A stretch of 64,000 nucleotides of DNA from Tillandsia leiboldiana (taxonomy: Eukaryota; Streptophyta; Magnoliopsida; Poales; Bromeliaceae), in the NCBI GenBank assembly GCA_029204045.2, contig CM055069.1:25214825-25278824 (forward strand), written 5' to 3'. Numbering within the stretch: the stretch's first letter is position 1; the number at the start of each line of letters is the position of its first letter. A model generated the notes under the pieces. That model made no database searches, was not told where the DNA came from, and worked only from the letters and a program-made list of their open reading frames with translations. This document shows, piece by piece, positions 58,893-64,000 of the stretch. Position numbers and translations under genes: made by a program.

Positions 58893-59709
58893 TGTCACGC
58901 CCTGGGGTCGAAACTGCGACCCAGGCTCGCCAACAGATCCGCCATCTGTACGGAAACTGCCACACAGACGAAGCGTCTACCCTGCAAGTCAGATTTATAG
59001 CTAAAAACATGTATCAGAGCTGAAACTAAAACCAAAAGCTATAGAATAAAATGAAACATCTGGAAAAGTACAATTCCCCACTAGTACACAACTCCTCAAG
59101 GTACAAAGTCTCACGGAAATAAAACAAATACCATCCTCACAAATTTCTCAGAATGTCTAGTACAAAAATGGGAACATAAAAATACATCGGGTACATCTAC
59201 CTCAGACTCTCAATGCTGGTAAGGAACTAATCGGCCGCGTCCTCACCTCGATCTGCTGTCTCCGCGCGAACCAAGCCGGAACAGCTGCCTCAACCTGTCA
59301 CCGCAGCGGATGTGAGATCTACTGCAGAAGGCAGATCTCAGTGGGTACCGTCCCAATATCCACAGTATGGCCACTAAGTCTACTGGAGGCAAAACAGATA
59401 GGGATGCAGATAGATAGGTAGATAGATAAATAAAGGTAAGCTGAAATAGAGAACTACAGCTAGAAAGTCACAATCATATGGCTCCAAAAGGAAACTCTAC
59501 CAATAACACGATATGCATACACTCTCTACTGCTAAGATGCCTCGGTATCAATGCCCAAAGGAAAGAAACCGTCTATGAACATAATATGAAACCACCCGCT
59601 CATATCACCCAATCCCAAGGACTGCCAAATCTGGCTCAGTCCAGCCTGCGCCCGTCGCCTAGGAACGCACCTGCCAACTACCACGCATCCACAAGAGGAC
59701 GGGATTTAC
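58893..59709 (-). repeat. L4 LTR tail, second copy
   Basis: Equivalent of 46210-47024, again ending at GTAAATCCCGTC on the minus strand where the copia LTR begins. Confidence 0.85.
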
Positions 59710-61015
59710 TGTTGGGTTATGTATAATTGGATCTAAATAGGGGAAAAAACACCTAGAGGGGGGTGAATAGGTGTAAACAATAAACACTCAAAAATCTTTG
59801 CGATATAAAACCCAATGCGGAAAAATAAATAACACGCAGAGATTTTTACATGGAAAACTCCAAACCGGAGTAAAAAACCACGGGACCGATAACACGGTGA
59901 AATCCACTAGAATTAAACACGTACAAGGTGATATACCGTACTCACAGACGACTCAACCTTTTCCATACGCTCCTAGTTGATCTTCTCTGCTCGCTCCACG
60001 ACGCTTCTCAAATCCACGATCTGCGTCCAACGCCGAATCCACGACGTCCGACCGAATCCACGGTCTTCACCCAGTAGCACGCTTCGAATCCACGAACGTA
60101 CCTCGCTCCGAATCCACGAGAGCGGTAGCACCTTGAATCCACAAGGCCACGCGAGTCCACGCGCCGATTTTGGAAAAATCGTTGTTTTTGGGTGGTGATG
60201 ATCCGCCGAATACTTAGATTAGAAATAGATCGGAAATACCATCTAAGTATTCATTGATTTGATTCTACTCAAAATGTGAGTATGAAAACCTAGAATCAAA
60301 TCAATCAATATAGATAAAGAAACATAAGATTAAATCTATTGATTTCCTTTCTTCTCTATTTGTGGATCTATCTATTTCGGTTGTCTTTTTCCCTTTTTCG
60401 TGGTTACCCTAAAAGATGAATTAAAGGGTATATATATAGGTTAGAAACCATTGGAAGAGGATAAGAATCAAAAACTAACCTTTTCTGGAATTTTTCAGGA
60501 CGGCGATCCGGATCGGACTTCGGCGATCCGGATTGCAGTAGCGAGACAGACAGTTTCCAGAAAAACAAAGGTTCGGGATCCGGATCGAAGTGCCTGATCC
60601 GGATCGTTCATACAATTTCACCAAACACCAACGTTCGGGATCCGGATTGGAAAGCCTGATCCGGATCGTTCATAAATCATGGTAAAACTAGTGTTTGGGA
60701 TCCGGATCAAAGGAGGCTACGATCCGGATTGAACTTGTGTATGAACGAACACCCTTCGGGATCCGGATTGGAAAGTCTGATCCGGATCCTGAACATGTCC
60801 CATGTCCAGTTTTTGATATTTATGCAATAACAAATCCATCCAAGTGTTTCTACGCTATAAGAAGTATTCGGATCACCAAAGATATTAAGTTAAACATACC
60901 TGATCCTTTTGAATTCTTCTTTCTTGAGATTGAGTTATATGATCCAACTTCCTTTACCTTCAATCTTCAAGACTTAACCGAATTCACGAAATACGCCAAC
61001 TCAAATTCCGTAACA
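59710..61015 (-). repeat. Copia-C 3' LTR, second copy
   Basis: Equivalent of 47025-48324, six bases longer through single-base differences. The polypurine tract follows at 61016-61027. Confidence 0.9.
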
Positions 61016-61677
61016 ATCTCCCCCTTTGGCGGTTTCGTGACAAAACATAGATTCACTCAAGAAAATTCAAAAAGATATTTTTGTTGCTATCACCATACAA
61101 CAAAAATTTACAATGGAGATCCAAAATAAAATACATGAGTTAAACTCCTAAAACAGACTCTAGACTTAGACATCTGTACTCTCTGCAAAAGAAATCATTC
61201 TTGACAAAAGAAATCGTTAGATACCTCAAGAATTTTATATCATTCAAAAACCACATACAGAGATGAAGTTTATACTCATTTATACTTACCATGACATTTA
61301 TACATTCAGATATGTAAACTGATCATAGTTAAAACACCAACATATCTTCTATGCAATCAACATCCAAATGTCATGTTAGTGAACATCAACTTGTTAGTTA
61401 TATTAAATGCCCAAAAAGTTAGCAAATAGTTAGTCGAGGCATGCATGCAATCTCAAATGAAAACCAAAAGTTGAAGTTATACTTACCTTCATGGTTCACA
61501 AACAATCGATCATGGTTTCATTGTTCAAACTGTTCTAATATTCTCTCCCCCTTTTTGTCACAAAGGAAGCCAAAATTGCAAGAATAAAAAGGAGAGTTAA
61601 AAAGTTCGAGAACCAAAAGTTTGAGAACGAAAAGCAAAATTTAATACCTGCACAAGAAAAGATTAAAAGGATAGGGA

Positions 61678-62600
61678 TTACTCAGAATCATCCGAACTGA
61701 TGCAGCCGAGCATTTGGAAGATTTTTTTTAATCGTTTGTTCATGGATGACTGTTTCTTGTTGACCTTTTTTATTTCTTCCTTTACTTCAATCAGTTCATT
61801 CGATATGCGTTCTTGCTCGTTGGAGAGCCTTTGCTGTTCTTTATAAATGGAGGCAACCGATGCATCCTCATCCGATGTTGATGGAGGTGCTTGTTGTGAT
61901 GCATATGCTGGTTGGACTGGAGGTGGTGCTGCTGGTGCAGAGGTTGTTGCTTATTGTTGTGCTCTTCGTCGGTGAGGAGGTGATGGGGGCTCATCTTGTT
62001 TTGTTGAGAGAGACTTTACAATAGTTGTTTCATTGATCGTTCCTAGACTGTGCATGTAGGAACTCGCACTTGTGTCAGCTTTAAATTTTTGAAGAATGCG
62101 CATAATGATCATTGGATAGGGTAGTCTCTCTGAAGGGTGAGCATGTTCCACATAGCGTGCCATCCTCGACCAGATGATGCAAGGAATATTTAAGTTTGCT
62201 CCCATTGCTGCCGTGGGGTTTCCAAGAAGATAGAGGAACAACATCCTATCCCACCGAAGAACCTTTGTATTCATATTTGGAAAGACGTTATAACAGACAA
62301 TGAAGTTCAAGTAGCGATACTCTGGTCGAAGCTCTTTTGAAAAGACGGAGTTTCCTGCCGACAGAGTATCTGGAAGACAGATTCCATCAACTACCACTCT
62401 CCAGGAGTTGGTGGTGAAGGTTTGACTCTTCAGATAATGAGCCCCATCAGCTCTGGCCGTCATTCCTAACGCCTCTCCAATCAGTTGAGGGGTTACTTTA
62501 ATCTTAACATTCTTAACCAATGTTTGAAATTCTCGACGTCCGCTCTCCTGATCAACTAGATAACAAGCATTTTGATAAAACATCCTTACTGAGTGAATCC
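61678..62600 (-). pseudogene. Copia-C env-like ORF3 (plant transposon protein domain), 5' truncated
   Basis: Open from the L5 border (about 62600) to TAA at 61678 except for one TAA. The first 200 residues contain VRMFYQNACYLVDQESGRRE, IGEALGMTARADG, ELRPEYRYLNF and IPCIIWSRMARYVEH, the pattern I associate with the plant putative transposon protein domain (Pfam Transposase_32) common in the third ORF of LTR elements. A P- and S-rich linker follows, then one in-frame TAA after RRRAQQ, then a C-terminal helix rich in E, K and Q (YKEQQRLSNEQERISNELIE), likely a coiled coil, ending CISSDDSE. The start is lost to L5. The function is unknown; I see no signal peptide or membrane segment, so it is not a viral envelope protein as such. 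Confidence 0.78.
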
Positions 62601-62778
62601 GGCGACCGGCGAGCGGCGGCGGGCGGCGGCGCACGGCGGCGGGCAGCGGCGCAGCGGCGGCACAGCGGCAGAGGGCGGCGGCGCGCGGCGCGGGCAGCGC
62701 GGGCAGGCGCGGGCAGGGGGCGCTGGTGCGCGGTCCACGGCATGGCGTGCACCGGGTGCACCGAAAACCCCCCCTTGC

Positions 62779-62912
62779 CACGTGGCGCTTCCCCATTGGT
62801 TGGCCGGCTTCTAGAAGCACGTGGGAAGGTGACACGTGGCGCTCCCCTATTGGCTGACAGGATCCGGAAAACCCGGAGCGCGGAGCAACCACGTGCACCA
62901 CGTGGACACGTG
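62779..62912. promoter_or_regulatory. G-box array in the L5 U3
   Basis: CACGTG at 62779, 62818, 62833, 62890, 62899 and 62907, interleaved with CCATTGGTTGG, CTATTGGCTG and TGATTGGCC (CCAAT-type). Two modules repeat as CACGTGGCGCTYCCCYATTGG. Confidence 0.75.
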
Positions 62913-63031
62913 TCGAATTCTGATTGGCCCTTGCACTGCTGTTTCCTATTTTGTGGACACATGGCGCGTTTTGGTTGGCCCGTTTCGGTGTTTCCTGTTC
63001 GGATCCGATCCTGTGTGGAGCCCCACCCCAT

Positions 63032-63040
63032 TATAAATAG
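63032..63040 (+). promoter_or_regulatory. TATA box of L5
   Basis: TATAAATAG followed by CATCCCCC, 120 bp after the last CACGTG. Confidence 0.75.
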
Positions 63041-63796
63041 CATCCCCCTCACCCCCTCTCATTCCACCTCGGGTTGCGGGCTGTAGAGAGAGAAACAGAG
63101 AAAGTGCCCTATAAAAAAGTTGTTCCTCTCTCTCTCTTCTCTCTGTCCTCTAAATTCCAGAATTTCTGGAGTTACAGTTAGTGAGTTATCTGTGACGCGG
63201 CGCACTGCGACGGTTTTCTTTTTAGGCCCATTTCCCGTCGCAGTTCCGTCGGAAATTCCCTGAGTGCTAACCAGGAGGAATTTTTGGACGATTTTCACGA
63301 CAGCGCGTTCCTAAGAGGTAAGGCTTCGATTTCCATGTTGATCACTTTGCTCCATTTCGTACTTTTGGCATGTTTCCCGAGGCCTCTTTGACCCCCTTTT
63401 TGCTGTGGAAATTTCTGGACAGCGTCAACTTCTCCGATTTTTATCTTGGCGTAGGAGCATCAGATCGAGACGTTTAATGAGTCGATTTTGATCTACTCTT
63501 CGCGAGGAACGCAACCGTAATTTTTCTGATTTTTCTGATTTTTCTGAGCACTGTACAGAGGTGAAAAACTCCTCTCTTTTCGTGCTATTTGAAAAACAGC
63601 AAAAGATGTATTTTTATGAATACTATAGTTACACCCTGTGCAATGTGTGTTGCTATAGGGCATCGTTTTCGGCAGACAGCAGTTTTAGGGGACTGTGGAC
63701 AGCCAGGAGACTATCTGGGTGTGATCTGAGCTGTTCAAGGTGGGCGGTTGTTGCTTACCTCATTTTTGACAAGCTCACTGGGATTACTGGAACTCC

Positions 63797-63985
63797 CCTA
63801 AAATTTAATATAACAATTGATGAGAACCACTGGGACAAACTAATATGATAATTGATAAGAACCATTGGGACAAACTAACAGGACAAACTAACAGGACAAA
63901 CTAACAGGACAATTGATGAGAACTATTAGGACGAATTAATATGACAATTGACGAGAACCGCTGGGACGAACTCTCCTAAAATTTA
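63797..63985. repeat. Short tandem repeat block in L5
   Basis: Variants of AATTGATGAGAACCACTGGG followed by ACAAACTAA units, bordered by AACTCCCCTAAAATTTAA and AACTCTCCTAAAATTTAA as imperfect direct repeats. It has no counterpart in L1 or E3. Confidence 0.75.
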
Positions 63986-64000
63986 ACCCCACAGATTATA

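Larger units (their letters stand above)
50353..62959 (+). repeat. Second copy of the 12.6-kb segment, probably an unmerged contig overlap
   Basis: Begins at the first base after the gap and ends in register with the last base before it. It should not be counted as an independent locus until checked. Confidence 0.93.
62600..64000 (+). repeat. L5: Tekay-type LTR, promoter and R-U5 start, runs off window
   Basis: U3 of only about 430 bp up to the TATA box at 63032-63040, with six CACGTG motifs in 134 bp. The sequence after the TATA box is homologous to L1 (for example AGAGGTAAGGCTTCG at 63313, compare 36925). From 63797 to 63985 there is an inserted short repeat. The part up to 62959 is shared with 49891-50252; the rest is the only unique DNA right of the duplication. 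Confidence 0.82.

Noticed and set aside
37630..62959. Recent biological segmental duplication
   Set aside because: Both ends of the duplication coincide with the 100-N gap and indels cluster at contig ends, so an assembly cause is more likely; kept open until reads are checked.

Overview
The window is plant nuclear DNA made almost entirely of nested LTR retrotransposons. I found no host gene, tRNA or rRNA. The evidence for a plant is Ty3/gypsy chromoviruses of Tekay/Del type (LTRs of 2-4 kb, gag-pol in one frame, C-terminal chromodomain), Ty1/copia elements of probable SIRE (Maximus) type (long coiled-coil gag, env-like third ORF), initiator-Met tRNA primer sites (TGGTATCAGAGC), and stop codons that fit decay of methylated CG/CHG cytosines. 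Such nests are typical of pericentromeric or intergenic heterochromatin in a large plant genome. I cannot name the species.

Layout. 1-6946: Tekay element E1 (minus; 3' end beyond the left edge), inserted in the gag of copia-A (gag fragment 6947-7363, 5' LTR 7397-8739). Copia-A sits in the RT of an older Tekay fragment E0 (8740-10263, minus). 10264-11602 is a copia 3' LTR whose polypurine tract is cut by Tekay element E2 (11610-22732, plus), which is complete, with two nearly identical 3-kb LTRs and one nonsense codon. E2 abuts a 174-bp remnant of the 5' LTR of Tekay element E3 (22733-31166, plus; two nonsense codons). E3 in turn lies in the RT of copia-B (31167-34989, minus; 5' LTR 35023-36364). 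From 36366 on there is a stack of related Tekay LTRs: L1 (plus), L2 tail with primer site and degenerate gag (plus), L3 (minus solo LTR inside that gag), L4 (minus tail), then copia-C (3' LTR 47025-48324 and env-like ORF, minus), then the promoter part of LTR L5 (plus).

A 100-N gap at 50253-50352 separates two copies of the same ~12.6-kb segment (37630-50252 and 50353-62959). The second copy begins exactly at the gap and the first ends exactly at it, and small deletions cluster at those two ends. This is what two overlapping contigs placed end to end without merging look like, so everything from 50353 to 62959 is probably the same locus as 37630-50252. New sequence resumes at 62960 (rest of L5).

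No functional operon, defence or metabolic system is present. The most interesting biology lies in the retrotransposons: dense G-box (CACGTG) arrays upstream of the TATA boxes of the E3/L family, an array of GATCCGGATC palindromes upstream of the copia TATA boxes, a leader hairpin with a self-complementary loop resembling a retroviral dimerisation site, a U5 hairpin with a covarying base pair, and element junctions without target-site duplications that imply recombination between elements.
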